Assembly (NCBI GenBank): GCA_020635175.1
Contig: JACKAH010000001.1
Coordinates: forward strand, 138,501-202,500
Direction of reading: 5' to 3'
Origin: Deltaproteobacteria bacterium
GTDB lineage: Bacteria; Bdellovibrionota_C; UBA2361; J135
DNA length: 64,000 bases
Under the pieces are notes generated by a model. The model searched no databases. It was not told the DNA's origin and was given only the letters and a program-made list of their open reading frames with translations. The position numbers and the translations under genes were made by a program. Each line of letters begins with the position of its first letter. The first letter of the stretch is position 1. Shown piece after piece: positions 19,186-28,845 of the stretch.

Positions 19186-20742
19186 ATGCAGAGGATTCGA
19201 TACTTACTATATCCATTGAATTTTGCGAACTTTGTGATCTGTATTTCAGTTCTAGCACTGATAGTCTTGCAGTACCCACAATTTGCACGAGATCCAGGAG
19301 TTGGTTGGCATTTAAAAACAGGTGAGTATGTCTCCATTTTCAATCACGTACCCTCGTTTGATCCATTTCTCTTCTCAACTGTTAAAAGGCCTTGGATATC
19401 AGATCAATGGTTAGCAGATCTGGTTCTATTTAAAACTTTTCAGGTAGGTTCTTGGCCGCTGCTATATGGCTTGCTTACGGTTGTTTTTATCGCAACCTTC
19501 TGGGGAATTTTATTTCAGTTTGCTAGAAAGGAGTCTCATTCGACCTTCGCTGCAGTTTTAGCAACCTTCTTAAGTTTTAAAATGGCGCAGGTCCACTTTA
19601 TCTTACGACCGGTTCTATTTGGGATTCTATTTTTTTCAATTGCATACTGCCTGGTCTTTTTAGCTTATAAGAAGCGTGCACATCAGTATTTATATCTATT
19701 GCCTGTTGTCTTTATGATCTGGGCCAATATGCACGGCTCATTTGTTTTTGGGTTGATCTTAATTTGTCTAGGGCTGTTAGCGGTATTTGTTGATCAGATT
19801 CGTGAATTTGGTTCTGACACCTTGTCGTTGAGTCAGATTTACTCAGAGTTAAGACCATTTCTTTATGCATTAATCTTTTCGGTTTTTGCCTGTTGTCTTA
19901 ATCCTTACGGCATAAAGTTGTTTGAACATCTGCTCAATCTTGGTTCGAGTGATTTCTTTATGAAGCTACATGAGGAATGGCTTAGTCCTGATTTTAGAGA
20001 AGTAGCGCCGAAGATGTTTCTTTATTCTATTAGTATTATTCTCTTGGCGAATTCAGTAGTTGGACGCCCGCTACTTTCAAGCTTTGATTTTGTTGTGCTA
20101 CTTGTATTCTCATTTCTATTTTTAGAGATGGTCCGAGTGTTGCCATTTGTCGCCGTTGTAACAATAGTTCCGCTCGCCTCATCCTTAAGTCAATTAGGCG
20201 CTGCGGCTATTTTTAAGCAGTATAGATCTCTAGATAGGCTTAAATCATTTTTCTCGCTATTAGATCAGAGGGAGTTAGACACGTTAAAACCTAAGGTTGT
20301 GCTGCTTTTCCTAAGTTTGTCAGTATTGTATGGTTCATTTAAAGGGGCAGTGCCGTTTTATAGTGGTGAATATGGGCCAGAACGGGATAAGTTTCCTTAT
20401 GCAGCTCTTGTTTTCTTAACAGCTAAGCAGAGAACATTAGGCAGTAATCCCGAAGGTGTTGTCTCAGTTCCTGAGTGGGGTGGTTTCATCACATTACGTG
20501 GAGAGGAGATGCTTAAGCCTATTATTGATGACAGAAATACTTTGCTAGGTGAGGATTTTTACAAAGAGTATTTAAAATCGATGAAGCCTTATCGTTCATG
20601 GCGGTTGTTTGTTGAGGATGTTGGGGCTAGATATGTCTTGTTGCCGAGTGCGTCTTTGTTGGCTCAAGATATAGCAAAGGCTAGTAACTATAATCGGATC
20701 TATGATGATCCCATCAGTGTAATATATGAGAGAGTTTCATGA
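19186..20742 (+). CDS. Polytopic membrane protein of unknown function
   Basis: This gene encodes 518 residues with about 10-12 hydrophobic helices. An early loop reads RDPGVGWHLKTGEYV, then DPFLFST and PWISDQWLAD. This pattern (W-H-L-x-T-G, D-P-F, W-x-W-L) recurs in large membrane proteins resembling GT-C glycosyltransferases, but I cannot name a substrate. The last ~130 residues form a soluble domain. The gene overlaps the next one (VKOR-thioredoxin fusion) by 4 nt, which suggests coupling. Confidence 0.65.
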   Translation: MQRIRYLLYPLNFANFVICISVLALIVLQYPQFARDPGVGWHLKTGEYVSIFNHVPSFDPFLFSTVKRPWISDQWLADLVLFKTFQVGSWPLLYGLLTVVFIATFWGILFQFARKESHSTFAAVLATFLSFKMAQVHFILRPVLFGILFFSIAYCLVFLAYKKRAHQYLYLLPVVFMIWANMHGSFVFGLILICLGLLAVFVDQIREFGSDTLSLSQIYSELRPFLYALIFSVFACCLNPYGIKLFEHLLNLGSSDFFMKLHEEWLSPDFREVAPKMFLYSISIILLANSVVGRPLLSSFDFVVLLVFSFLFLEMVRVLPFVAVVTIVPLASSLSQLGAAAIFKQYRSLDRLKSFFSLLDQRELDTLKPKVVLLFLSLSVLYGSFKGAVPFYSGEYGPERDKFPYAALVFLTAKQRTLGSNPEGVVSVPEWGGFITLRGEEMLKPIIDDRNTLLGEDFYKEYLKSMKPYRSWRLFVEDVGARYVLLPSASLLAQDIAKASNYNRIYDDPISVIYERVS

Positions 20743-22001
20743 AAAAAGATAAAAGAGCAACCTTGATCTTCTTGCTTGCGGTGCTTGCGCTCCTAGGAGT
20801 AGTTGCATCGTCTGTCTCTCTAAATGAGCATGCTACAGTTTTAATTTCTCAGAGATTAGGTGTTGAGCCAGAATCCTCTTTTTGTAACATAAACGACGAG
20901 TTTAACTGCACTGCTGTAAATCAGAGCACTTGGTCTACTGTCTTTGGCGTTCCAATAGCAGCCTACGGGCTCTTTTATTTTCTGTTGCTACTTGGAACAG
21001 TTCTCCTGTTTCTAGATCGTGAAAGGTATTCGAACTCTAAGATTGAGCAGGTACTGCTTTCTCAGACGACGATAGGTGTTGCCGTATCGATTGCACTTTT
21101 CTTTATCTCTAAGTTTGAAATTGGAGTTCTATGTCCAACTTGTCTTGCGGTTTATGCGATTAACCTTTTCTCCTTTATTGCTGTAATTACTTTAAGGCAA
21201 GAGAGTCGAGGTTTCATATCGGCTCTGTTCTCAGGAATCTTTGGGTTCTTAGGGATCTTACTTGGTGGCTTGAAGTTTAGAACTGATAAAGCCTTTCAAA
21301 ATTCTTTGTTTGTTCTCTATGTGTTGTTAGCCGCTATAATCTCTTACTGTCTTAAAGATACATTTAGTTTGAACTACATCTCTTCATTCTCTGAGGCGCC
21401 GAAATGGGAAGATGAGCCAACGCAAAGTATTCCCTTAGATTTATCAGAGGGAATTAATAGAGATTATTTTAGAGGAAGTCCTCACGCACCAATTAAGATA
21501 GTTGAATTTGCTGATTTTGAATGTCCAGCATGTCAGGTTCTTTATTTAGTATTGGAAGACCTTCAGAAGCGCTACAAAGACAAGATCTTTTACGTTTATA
21601 AGAACTATCCTTTGGATAACGCTTGTAATCCAGGAATCGAAGAATCTTTTCATCAAAGTGCTTGCTTTGCAGCAACTCTCGCACGGTGTGCGGGGGAGCA
21701 GGGTAAGTTTTGGGAGATGGCAAACTATCTCTTTACAGCTGGACTTGAAAATGATGACAGGACACCAGAGGTAACTAAGGAAGAGTTATTGCATCACGCT
21801 GTAGAGATGTCGTTAGATGCGGACAAGCTTAAAACATGTCTAGATTCGGAGCACGTTTCTAAAAAGATAGTCTCTGATATCGAAGATGGAGATAAGTTAG
21901 GACTTGTTGGCACCCCATCAATTTGGGTCAATGGCAAAGCACTTCGCGATATTTCGCTTGAAAATTTTGAGAGCGTCTTTAAGCAGATCTTAAACCCGTA
22001 A
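20739..22001 (+). CDS. VKOR-thioredoxin (DsbA-like) fusion protein
   Basis: This gene encodes 420 residues. The N-terminal half is a vitamin K epoxide reductase (VKOR) domain with loop cysteines C49 and C57 and the active site CPTC (132-135) among four to five membrane helices. After another pair of helices, a soluble DsbA-like domain begins near residue 245 with its active site CPAC (262-265). Known VKOR-Trx fusions introduce disulfides into exported proteins and pass electrons to quinones. This one may replace DsbA/DsbB. It starts inside the end of the preceding membrane protein gene. Confidence 0.88.
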   Translation: MKKDKRATLIFLLAVLALLGVVASSVSLNEHATVLISQRLGVEPESSFCNINDEFNCTAVNQSTWSTVFGVPIAAYGLFYFLLLLGTVLLFLDRERYSNSKIEQVLLSQTTIGVAVSIALFFISKFEIGVLCPTCLAVYAINLFSFIAVITLRQESRGFISALFSGIFGFLGILLGGLKFRTDKAFQNSLFVLYVLLAAIISYCLKDTFSLNYISSFSEAPKWEDEPTQSIPLDLSEGINRDYFRGSPHAPIKIVEFADFECPACQVLYLVLEDLQKRYKDKIFYVYKNYPLDNACNPGIEESFHQSACFAATLARCAGEQGKFWEMANYLFTAGLENDDRTPEVTKEELLHHAVEMSLDADKLKTCLDSEHVSKKIVSDIEDGDKLGLVGTPSIWVNGKALRDISLENFESVFKQILNP

Positions 22002-22005
22002 CTTC

Positions 22006-22812
22006 ATGAGCATTAAGTTAGTTGGGATCTTAAATGTAACGCCTGATAGTTTCTCAGACGGTGGTTTATATCTAGATCCAGCCAAGGCAATCAAACATGC
22101 GAAGCAGCTAGTAGATGAAGGTGCTGATCTAATTGATATTGGTGGTCAATCGACTCGACCCGGATCGAGTGCAATCTCTGCAGATGAGGAATGGAAGAGG
22201 ATAAAAGACGTTGTTAAAGAAGTTGTAAAATTCTCCCCAGTTTCTGTTGATACGTACTCAGCTCAGGTCGCTGCATCTGCGATCGAAGCTGGTGCTACGG
22301 TGATTAATGATGTGACTTCGGGTTTTGATCCCGAGATGTTTAGTGTTGTCTCTAAGAGCGATGCAAAACTTGTCCTGATGTACAGTGGTTGCGTCAAGCC
22401 ACACGACTTTTCTCACCTCGCAGAATCTGAACCGTTAGATGTGATGCAGGTTGTCATTAATGGATTGAGTTCTGCTATCGAGAGGGCATTGAGTTGTGGT
22501 GTGCAAAGATCGCAATTAATTTTGGATCCAAGTATGGGTGCCTTTGTGAGTAGTCATACTTCTGACTCTTGGGAGATAATCCACCGTTTTTCGGAGCTCA
22601 GGGAGCTTGGTTTGCCACTCATGTTCGCAAGCTCTCGCAAGGGGTTCTTAAAGCTAAATGAAGAGAAGGCCCCTTCTGAACGTGACACCCTTTCAGCCCT
22701 GACAGCCTGTATTGCTGCCGCGCAGTTTGGCTTTAGTGGACCTGATTATATAAGGGCGCATAATGTTCTGTTGCACCGCACATTTTTAGAGCAAACAAGT
22801 CAGGCAAAATAA
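22006..22812 (+). CDS. folP: Dihydropteroate synthase
   Basis: This gene encodes 268 residues. The family signatures ILNVTPDSFSDGG and DIGGQSTRPGS lie in the first 60 residues, and the lysine-containing SRKGF motif lies near residue 215. It joins p-aminobenzoate to the pterin pyrophosphate in folate synthesis, the step after FolK, whose gene is at 27237. It is 4 nt after the VKOR fusion gene, so the two are probably co-transcribed although unrelated in function. Confidence 0.95.
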   Translation: MSIKLVGILNVTPDSFSDGGLYLDPAKAIKHAKQLVDEGADLIDIGGQSTRPGSSAISADEEWKRIKDVVKEVVKFSPVSVDTYSAQVAASAIEAGATVINDVTSGFDPEMFSVVSKSDAKLVLMYSGCVKPHDFSHLAESEPLDVMQVVINGLSSAIERALSCGVQRSQLILDPSMGAFVSSHTSDSWEIIHRFSELRELGLPLMFASSRKGFLKLNEEKAPSERDTLSALTACIAAAQFGFSGPDYIRAHNVLLHRTFLEQTSQAK

Positions 22813-22947
22813 ATAAAAAAAACAGCAACTTGAGAGCTCTGTTGTGTTCCAGCCCATGATTTTATAGCATTCCGTCAGCGGAGAGCCGGCATCTATACAA
22901 ATGATGTTCTATTTTTAACGAAATCAAATACCTGTGGGGATTAGATT

Positions 22948-24753
22948 ATGGCGTGTAATAACGAACATGTTAATGCGTGGATTGAGCAAGTAGCAAACAA
23001 GTTGCAACCAGAAAATATTGTTTGGGTTGATGGGTCAGAACAAGAAAATAAAAAGTTTTGTGAACAACTAGTTGCTGAAGGAGTGTTTACTCCACTTAAT
23101 CCTGAACTTTATCCGAATAGTTACTGGTCACGCTCTAATCCCAACGATGTCGCTCGAGTTGAGGGCAGAACTTATATCTGCTCACGCAACGAGTCTGATG
23201 CTGGTCCAACAAACAATTGGCATGAACCACAAGAGATGTATAAGAAACTTGATGGTCTAATGGCGGGTGCAATGAAAGGTCGCACTATGTATGTCGTGCC
23301 GTACTTGATGGGGCCTGATGGTTCGGCTTACTCTAAAGTTGGATTTGAAGTAACTGATTCTCTGTACGTTGTAGCTAATATGAGAATTATGGCTCGTATT
23401 GGTGAAGTTGCTTTAAAGAATCTAAAAGATAGTTCAACTGATTTTGTTAAGGGGATTCATTCTAAAGGGGAGTTGAATCCTGATCATCGCTATATCTGCC
23501 ACTTCCCAGAAGATAATACTATTATAAGTTTTAACTCGGATTACGGTGGAAACGCTCTGCAGGGTAAGAAATGCTTTGCATTAAGAATAGCATCAACTCT
23601 TGCAAAGAAAGAGGGTTGGATGGCTGAGCATATGCTGATTTTAGGAATAACAAATCCTAAAGGAGAGAAGCAGTATGTGTGCGCAGCATTTCCATCTGCA
23701 TGCGGAAAGACAAATTTAGCGATGTTGATTCCGCCGCAAGGCTATGTAAATGCTGGCTGGAAAATTGAAACTGTTGGAGATGATATCGCTTGGTTAAACT
23801 TTGGCCCTGATGGACGTCTCTATGCTATTAACCCTGAACATGGATTTTTTGGTGTTGCGCCTGGAACATCCGAGAAGACAAATCCAAATGCTCTAGCAAC
23901 CCTCAAGAAGGGTAACACTATCTTTACAAACACGGCACTTGATCTTGATACCATGACACCATGGTGGGAAGGTTTGGGACCAACTCCGAGCAACCTTAAG
24001 GATTGGTTGGGTAATGAGTGGGATCCTGATTCAGGTGATAAAGCTGCACACCCAAATTCACGCTTCACGACTCCTGCTGGCCAGTGTCCGTGTATATCTA
24101 ACGAATGGGAATCGCCAAATGGTGTGCCTATCTCTGCCATAGTTTTCGGAGGCAGAAGAGCTCATGTTGCGCCGCTAGTTTACGAAGCGAGAGATTGGCA
24201 ACATGGTACATTTGTAGGTGTCACAATGGCATCTGAAATGACTGCTGCAGCTGCTGGTACCGTTGGTGCGCTTAGACGTGACCCGATGGCGATGAAGCCT
24301 TTTATCGGTTATCACGCAGGAGATTACTTTCAACACTGGCTTGATATGGGAGTTAAAGGCGGAGATAAGATGCCAAAGATCTTCCATGTTAACTGGTTTA
24401 GAACTAATGAAAACGGTAAATTCTTGTGGCCTGGGTTTGGTGAGAATATGCGCGTTTTAGAGTGGATCTTAGGTCGAGTTAATGGAAACGCTGGAGCCCA
24501 AGAAACAGCAATCGGCTATATTCCAACACCTGCTGATTTAAACACTGATGGATTGAGTACGCCTGAAGCTACTTTAGCTTCTCTGTTAACGATTGATCAG
24601 AGTGCATGGGCTGATGAGATTGTCTCTCAGGAGGAATACTTGGCCTCGATAGGTGATAAGCTTCCTGCTGAGCTTTGGCAAGAGCACGCTCAACTAAAGG
24701 AGCGTTTGCTGGGAAAGTCTAGCGAGTCTGTAGGACTCATTCAGAACCTATAA
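22948..24753 (+). CDS. pckG: Phosphoenolpyruvate carboxykinase (GTP)
   Basis: This gene encodes 601 residues of the GTP-dependent family, shown by the P-loop segment FPSACGKTNLAM and the family segment TPWWEGLG. It interconverts oxaloacetate and phosphoenolpyruvate for gluconeogenesis. A 135-nt leader precedes it, so it likely has its own promoter. The length and motifs are normal. A glycosyltransferase gene follows after 4 nt. Confidence 0.96.
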   Translation: MACNNEHVNAWIEQVANKLQPENIVWVDGSEQENKKFCEQLVAEGVFTPLNPELYPNSYWSRSNPNDVARVEGRTYICSRNESDAGPTNNWHEPQEMYKKLDGLMAGAMKGRTMYVVPYLMGPDGSAYSKVGFEVTDSLYVVANMRIMARIGEVALKNLKDSSTDFVKGIHSKGELNPDHRYICHFPEDNTIISFNSDYGGNALQGKKCFALRIASTLAKKEGWMAEHMLILGITNPKGEKQYVCAAFPSACGKTNLAMLIPPQGYVNAGWKIETVGDDIAWLNFGPDGRLYAINPEHGFFGVAPGTSEKTNPNALATLKKGNTIFTNTALDLDTMTPWWEGLGPTPSNLKDWLGNEWDPDSGDKAAHPNSRFTTPAGQCPCISNEWESPNGVPISAIVFGGRRAHVAPLVYEARDWQHGTFVGVTMASEMTAAAAGTVGALRRDPMAMKPFIGYHAGDYFQHWLDMGVKGGDKMPKIFHVNWFRTNENGKFLWPGFGENMRVLEWILGRVNGNAGAQETAIGYIPTPADLNTDGLSTPEATLASLLTIDQSAWADEIVSQEEYLASIGDKLPAELWQEHAQLKERLLGKSSESVGLIQNL

Positions 24754-24757
24754 TTGC

Positions 24758-25771
24758 GTGAATAAAAGGCAGAAGCTCTTTGTACATATCGTAACCTTTA
24801 ATCATGAGAGGTACATAGAGCACTGCCTTAATGCGGTTCTCGATCAAGCTGATGCCGAGCTTCACGTTCGTGTAACAGATAATGCATCTTCTGATTCAAC
24901 TGCAGATGTAATTTCTACTTTTAAAGATAAGATTGATTTCGTAAAGAACGCCACAAATTTAGGGTTTTCTGGGGCTCATAATCAAGGCGTGAAGAATTTC
25001 TTAGATTCAGATTGTGATGTCCTTTTAATCTTAAATCCTGACGTAAAATTAAGTAGTGATGCGTATATAAACTTCATTGCTGCACTTGCAGATGCTGAAG
25101 ATAATGTCGGTCTGTTTACTCCAAAGCTACTTCGCTCAGACGAAGATCTCAACGCCGTTGAGCCAAGAACCTTAGATGCTGCTGGAATGGTACTTGAAAA
25201 ATCCTTAAGACATTTCGATCGTGGTTCTGATCAACTAGATAATGGGCAATTCGATCAGTCAGAATATGTGTTTGGTGGAACAGGTGCCGCTCTTTTTATT
25301 ACGAAGAAATGCGCTAAGGATCTTGTAACTATAGATGGTAAGTATGAAGAAAAGCTATATTCTATCTATCCCCAACTAAGAGATAGAAAAGATCTACGTG
25401 CACAGCTTTTCGATGAAGCTTTCTTTGCTTATAGAGAAGATGCTGAGCTGTGTTGGCGAGCAGCGCGAAAGGGTTGGCGGTGTTTGTATCTCCCCAAAGT
25501 AGTCGGATATCATCGTAGAGTGGTGCTTCCAACGAATCGTGCAGAGTTGCCTGACGAATATAACCTCTATAGCGTTCGCAACCGTTTTTTAATGCAGTTT
25601 GTGAACTTTTCGTTTCTTAAGAACTGGAAGGCAATTGTTCCAGGTTTGATTTTTAGAAACTTGCTCGTAGTTTTGGGAGTGCTTCTTCTAGAAAGAAGCT
25701 CGCTCAAGGGAATTGCTCAAGCCTTTTCTCTTTTACCACGAGCCCTTGAGCGTAGACGCCTAACAGTATAG
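24758..25771 (+). CDS. Glycosyltransferase family 2
   Basis: This gene encodes 337 residues, starting at a GTG four bases after the pckG stop and without a clear ribosome site. The GT-A fold is shown by VTFNHERYIEHCL, the acidic motif LILNPDVKLS and a later FAYREDAELCWRA segment, as in rhamnosyltransferase-like enzymes. It probably adds a sugar to a cell-surface glycan. The C-terminal hydrophobic stretch near residues 295-315 may attach it to the membrane. Confidence 0.85.
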   Translation: MNKRQKLFVHIVTFNHERYIEHCLNAVLDQADAELHVRVTDNASSDSTADVISTFKDKIDFVKNATNLGFSGAHNQGVKNFLDSDCDVLLILNPDVKLSSDAYINFIAALADAEDNVGLFTPKLLRSDEDLNAVEPRTLDAAGMVLEKSLRHFDRGSDQLDNGQFDQSEYVFGGTGAALFITKKCAKDLVTIDGKYEEKLYSIYPQLRDRKDLRAQLFDEAFFAYREDAELCWRAARKGWRCLYLPKVVGYHRRVVLPTNRAELPDEYNLYSVRNRFLMQFVNFSFLKNWKAIVPGLIFRNLLVVLGVLLLERSSLKGIAQAFSLLPRALERRRLTV

Positions 25772-25780
25772 CATCAACTT

Positions 25781-27232
25781 ATGTCTCAAGATTTCTATTC
25801 TGTTGAAAAGATAACCCCATTATCAAAGATTCCTGCTGGAGCTAAGATTCATGTAATTGGAGTTTGTGGTGTTGCCATGGCTCAATTGTCAGTTGAGCTT
25901 TCTAAGCAAGGATACGAAGTCTCTGGTAGTGACAAGCAATTCTATGAACCGATGGGAAGTTTTTTAAAAAGCTCTGCTGTTAGATTATGCGAGGGATACA
26001 GTGCAGAGAACGTTCCCGCAGATGCAGACCTTATAATAATTGGGAATGCGGTTAGCCGAGATCATGTTGAAGTTGAACGAACAAAAGAATTAAAACTTAA
26101 TTACAGCTGCTTTCCACAGATATTGGCTGAAATTTTGATCTCTACAAAGCATTCAATTGTTGTTGCTGGAACTCATGGTAAGTCTACGACTACTTCAATG
26201 ATTGCGAGCACTCTGAATGGATTATCGCTTGATCCTAGCTATTTTTTAGGTGGAATTGCACATAATTTACCCTCTAGCTTTAAGATAGGCAGCGGTCCTT
26301 ATAGCGTAGTAGAGGGAGATGAGTATGACAGTGCTTTTTTCGCCAAGGTGCCAAAGTTTAGCTTCTATAAAGCTAAGACCTGCATAGTAAATGCAATAGA
26401 GTTTGATCACGCAGATATTTATCAAGATGTTGAAGCAATTAAGAAAGAGTTTTTAAGTTTACTTCAGTCGCTACCCGCCGATGGTGCTGCTATTTGCTGT
26501 TCTGACTATGAACACATCAACTCTTTGCTTTCTGAGCTAAAAGGATCAGATTGTAAGGTTTTAACTTTTGGCACTAGCTCAGATTCTGATTATAGAATTA
26601 TTGAAAGAGTAACTAAGGGAGAGTTGCAGTTAGTAAAGGTAGAATCCCCGCAAGGTGAGTTTCACTTTACACTTCCTCTGATTGGTCAATACAATGCCAA
26701 AAATGCGTTAGCAACAATTATAGTTGCGGATGTCTTAGGCTTAGATCGCGAAAAGGTAAAGGCAGAACTAGTCAAGTATAAGGGTGTCAAGCGTCGTCAA
26801 GAAGTTCGGTTTCAAAACGAGCGCATTACTGTGATAGAGGATTTTGCTCATCATCCAACTTCGATTAAAGGCACACTTGAAGCTGTTTCAGAATCGTACC
26901 CAGGCAAAAAGATCTGGGCTATTTTTGAACCACGTTCCAACACCAGTCGAATGTCGGTGTTTCAAGCTGAATATTGTGAGATATTTAAGTCTTCTGACGT
27001 TACAATCATTCGCGATGTTCCGTTGAGGGCCGGAGAAGATAGTGCTCGAATTATCGATGTAGATTCAATCTGTAAACAGCTCAATCACCCAACATTCCAT
27101 AGTGAAAAAGTTGCTGAGATTGAAGATTATATTCTTGAAAACTTAACTGGAAATGATCTTGTTGTGATTATGTCTAATGGTTCTTTTGATGGTTTAATAG
27201 ATAGTCTCATTTCTTCACTATCTAAAAGTTAA
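25781..27232 (+). CDS. mpl: UDP-MurNAc:L-Ala-gamma-D-Glu-meso-DAP ligase
   Basis: This gene encodes 483 residues of the Mur ligase family. The N-terminal HVIGVCGVAMAQLS and the P-loop AGTHGKSTTTSM are present. The order of motifs and the wording near the start match Mpl rather than MurC. Mpl recycles murein tripeptide onto UDP-MurNAc. It implies meso-DAP peptidoglycan turnover in a Gram-negative cell. It ends 4 nt before the convergent folK gene. Confidence 0.9.
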   Translation: MSQDFYSVEKITPLSKIPAGAKIHVIGVCGVAMAQLSVELSKQGYEVSGSDKQFYEPMGSFLKSSAVRLCEGYSAENVPADADLIIIGNAVSRDHVEVERTKELKLNYSCFPQILAEILISTKHSIVVAGTHGKSTTTSMIASTLNGLSLDPSYFLGGIAHNLPSSFKIGSGPYSVVEGDEYDSAFFAKVPKFSFYKAKTCIVNAIEFDHADIYQDVEAIKKEFLSLLQSLPADGAAICCSDYEHINSLLSELKGSDCKVLTFGTSSDSDYRIIERVTKGELQLVKVESPQGEFHFTLPLIGQYNAKNALATIIVADVLGLDREKVKAELVKYKGVKRRQEVRFQNERITVIEDFAHHPTSIKGTLEAVSESYPGKKIWAIFEPRSNTSRMSVFQAEYCEIFKSSDVTIIRDVPLRAGEDSARIIDVDSICKQLNHPTFHSEKVAEIEDYILENLTGNDLVVIMSNGSFDGLIDSLISSLSKS

Positions 27233-27236
27233 GAAA

Positions 27237-27728
27237 TCAATTCTTTACAAATCTTGTGTTTAAGTTCTCTAGCATCTGTGAAATATTAATCTTCATCTTT
27301 GGGTGAATAAAGTCAGGAGCTATTTCGCTTAAAGGAACTAGCACAAAATCTCGATTGTGCATCTCTGGGTGTGGAATTGTTAAACCTGGTTGCTCAATAA
27401 TGAGATCTCCCATGGCAAGGATATCAATATCAATCAGGCGTGGCCCCCAGTGAACTCCCTCTTTGCGAACTCGTCCAAGCTCTTGTTCGACTAAAAGGAT
27501 TTTTTGAAGCACTTCTTCAGGAGTAAGGGTTGTTTCACAGCAGAGAACAGCATTTAGGAACTCTGGCTGGCTTTCCGTAGCATCAGGTGAATTTAATGGC
27601 TCTGTTTTATAAAAGGTTGAAACAGCGAGGATCTCCCCTACGTAGAGATGTATAGCATCTATTGCAGTTTGAAAATTTGCATATCTGTCGCCTAGGTTAC
27701 TTCCAAGGCTTAGGTAGGTTTTCATCAC
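27237..27728 (-). CDS. folK: 6-hydroxymethyl-7,8-dihydropterin pyrophosphokinase
   Basis: This gene encodes 163 residues. The signatures YLSLGSNLGDR and WGPRLIDIDIL are intact. It makes the pterin pyrophosphate used by FolP. The gene stands alone on the minus strand. The DNA upstream of its start is filled by the 32-bp tandem repeat array. Confidence 0.95.
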   Translation of the reverse strand: MMKTYLSLGSNLGDRYANFQTAIDAIHLYVGEILAVSTFYKTEPLNSPDATESQPEFLNAVLCCETTLTPEEVLQKILLVEQELGRVRKEGVHWGPRLIDIDILAMGDLIIEQPGLTIPHPEMHNRDFVLVPLSEIAPDFIHPKMKINISQMLENLNTRFVKN

Positions 27729-27778
27729 TCCCCCTGTTAAAGATTGTAGGCTACCTTAACCAATCATTTTGATCAAAG

Positions 27779-27830
27779 CTCCCCCCTCTGTCACCTACGG
27801 TGACATCTCCCCCGCAAGCGAGGGAGAACT
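27779..27830. repeat. Dispersed CCCCCTCTGTC repeat arm
   Basis: This arm reads CCCCCCTCTGTCACC, then GGTGACATCTCCC with CCGCAAGCGAGGGAG. The same pattern with different hairpin loops recurs at 46614. Its last bases run into the first 32-bp tandem unit, so the array may have grown from it. Confidence 0.7.
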
Positions 27831-28077
27831 CCAGGGGCAGTTCGTGCATCAGTGGGAGAACTGCAGGGGCAGCTCGTGCATCAGAGGGAGAACTCCAGAG
27901 GTAGCTTGTGCATCTGAGGGAGAACTCCAGAGGTAGCTTGTGCATCTGAGGGAGAACTCCAGGGGCAGTTCGTGCATCAGAGGGAGAACTGCAGGGGCAG
28001 CTCGTGCATCAGAGGGAGAACTCCAGAGGAAGCTTGTGCATGAGAGGGAGAACTTCAGTGGCAGTCTACATACTTGA
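27822..28077. repeat. 32-bp tandem repeat, eight units
   Basis: Eight head-to-tail 32-nt units start at 27822, 27854, 27886, 27918, 27950, 27982, 28014 and 28046. Each begins GGGAGAACT; the last is degenerate. Units 3 and 4 are identical. Units 1 and 5, 2 and 6, and 3 and 7 resemble each other more than their neighbours. There are no unique spacers, so this is not a CRISPR array. Confidence 0.9.
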
Positions 28078-28167
28078 GAAGCCAGACCTCGACTGTCTCT
28101 CTATCCTGGTCATCTGCTGAAACTTATTCTATTCTAACGAGGTAGATTGATAGAGAGAGCATTTGAG

Positions 28168-28845
28168 ATGAATATGAAAGTAAAAGTCGGCCAAGAGATA
28201 GCCAAGCGGGTTAAAAATGGCGAGATTCTAGGTGTTGGAACTGGCTCAACGGTTGATGCAGCCCTAACCGAAATACATAAGAGAGTAACAGCAGAGGGTC
28301 TTAATATCTCAGTGGTGCCAAGTTCTTATGAGACAACTATGCGCTGCGAAGAGATCGGGTTAAATGTCTTATCGCCGATGTATGGCAAAAACATAAGTTG
28401 GGGATTTGATGGAGCTGATGAAGTAGATCCAGATCTTAGGTTAATCAAGGGTCGTGGTGGCGCAATGCTACAAGAGAAGATCCTAGCTAGGAAATGCGAA
28501 AAATTTGTTGTGATCGTAGATGAGTCAAAATTAGTTGATAAGCTTTGCGAGAAGTGCGCCATACCAGTTGAAGTTGTCCCGCAAGCAAGATATTTGGTTA
28601 TTGATGCACTAAAGGGGTTAGGAGCAAGCGAGATCTCCTTACGTGAGGCAGTTAAAAAGCATGGCCCGGTTATAACTGAGGCAGGTAATTTTATTATCGA
28701 TGTTAAATTTTCAAAAGTTTCTAACTCTTTAGAAAAAGAGCTTAAATCAATTCTTGGTGTCGTTGAAACCGGATTGTTCATCGATTTTGCAGATGAGGTC
28801 ATCGTCTCATCTGATAGTGAAATAAGATCGCTTACACGTAGCTAA
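28168..28845 (+). CDS. rpiA: Ribose-5-phosphate isomerase A
   Basis: This gene encodes 225 residues from the ATG at 28168. A TTG at 28147 would add seven residues, but the later start gives the E. coli-like distance to the GVGTGST motif. DGADEVD and KGRGGAML are intact. It converts ribose 5-phosphate to ribulose 5-phosphate. It ends by overlapping the convergent glycosyltransferase gene by 4 nt. Confidence 0.95.
   Translation: MNMKVKVGQEIAKRVKNGEILGVGTGSTVDAALTEIHKRVTAEGLNISVVPSSYETTMRCEEIGLNVLSPMYGKNISWGFDGADEVDPDLRLIKGRGGAMLQEKILARKCEKFVVIVDESKLVDKLCEKCAIPVEVVPQARYLVIDALKGLGASEISLREAVKKHGPVITEAGNFIIDVKFSKVSNSLEKELKSILGVVETGLFIDFADEVIVSSDSEIRSLTRS

Larger units (their letters stand above)
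27729..28167. other. Intergenic region between folK and rpiA
   Basis: About 440 nt separate the divergent folK and rpiA genes. Most of it is a dispersed palindrome arm (27779-27821) and an eight-unit tandem repeat (27822-28077). The remaining ~90 nt before rpiA must hold its promoter; I see no strong consensus. Confidence 0.7.

Noticed and set aside
27751..27945. Minus-strand open frame of 64 codons
   Set aside because: It lies wholly in the dispersed and tandem repeats and is a by-product of the 32-nt period.
27822..28077. CRISPR array
   Set aside because: The 32-nt units are directly adjacent with no unique spacers and no cas genes are near.
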